From Ceratotherium simum simum (taxonomy: Eukaryota; Chordata; Mammalia; Perissodactyla; Rhinocerotidae), in contig NW_004454166.1 of the NCBI RefSeq assembly GCF_000283155.1, forward strand, positions 12,779,532 to 12,843,531: a stretch of 64,000 bases of DNA. The letters are read 5' to 3'. Shown in pieces: positions 63,724 through 64,000 of the stretch. Each line of letters begins with the position of its first letter. Position 1 is the stretch's first letter. The translations under genes were made by a program, and so were the position numbers. Under the pieces are notes generated by a model. It saw only the letters and a list, made by a program, of their open reading frames with translations, ran no database searches and had not been told where the DNA came from.

Positions 63724-64000
63724 TAAATGTTTTTAACTTTAAAAAAAAAAACCTCTTGGCTTATGGATTTTTTTCTTCATTTGAAGTGTTTCCTCAGAAA
63801 AGATTCACAGGATATTATTAGTTCAAAAAGTATGGCCATTTATAAAAACACTTTAGAGTGTCTATTAAAACCATTATGATTATACAATTACCAATGTCTA
63901 AAAATGTTTCTCAGATTATCCTAATACAAATTCAGAGCTAAAATAATCTGGTAGGAACGCTTTCTAAAAGGCATCTAAAAAAAGTTTTTATACTACAATA

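Overview
The window is one stretch of a placental-mammal nuclear genome. It carries about fifteen copies of the tRNA-derived ERE SINE, typical of Perissodactyla, on a background of old L1, L2, MIR, MLT1 and DNA-transposon copies. The ERE body differs from the horse ERE consensus as I remember it, which hints at a rhinoceros or tapir rather than a horse, but I cannot prove that from this window.

The only protein-coding gene I can support is TMEM245 (formerly C9orf5), read on the minus strand. The window begins inside intron 14 and ends inside intron 1. Thirteen consecutive coding exons (2 to 14, high to low coordinates) can be placed to the base. All have GT-AG splice sites, all phases are compatible, and together they give 1,529 coding bases (about 510 residues) with no frameshift or stop. 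Exon 1, with the N-terminus, and exon 15 onward, with most of the C-terminal AI-2E-transporter-like domain, lie outside.

The only RNA gene is mir-32, on the same strand in intron 14, 3.1 kb downstream of exon 14. Both mature arms are intact. The host gene and the microRNA probably share a primary transcript.

Everything else is intronic. Layout: 1-9657 intron 14 (mir-32, an L1-interrupted LTR, an ERE-interrupted MIR); 9658-10052 exons 14 and 13, only 126 bp apart; 10053-22495 introns 12 to 10 with exons 12 and 11; 22496-34267 exons 10, 9 and 8 with a long antisense L1; 34268-45317 exons 7 (a 24-nt microexon), 6 and 5; 45318-58098 exons 4 and 3; 58099-59794 intron 2 (100-N gap) and exon 2; 59795-64000 intron 1.

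The most unusual region is 30.2-33.7 kb in intron 8. An MLT1 LTR there has received two foreign pieces copied from the same intron. One is an ERE insertion with target-site duplications whose 5' part is a 187/189 identical inverted copy of L1 sequence 2.3 kb away. The other is a 283/284 identical direct copy of a segment 1.5 kb away, joined through a perfect 21-bp fold-back. This looks like a recent template-switching rearrangement. I found no new protein-coding system, CRISPR array or operon.
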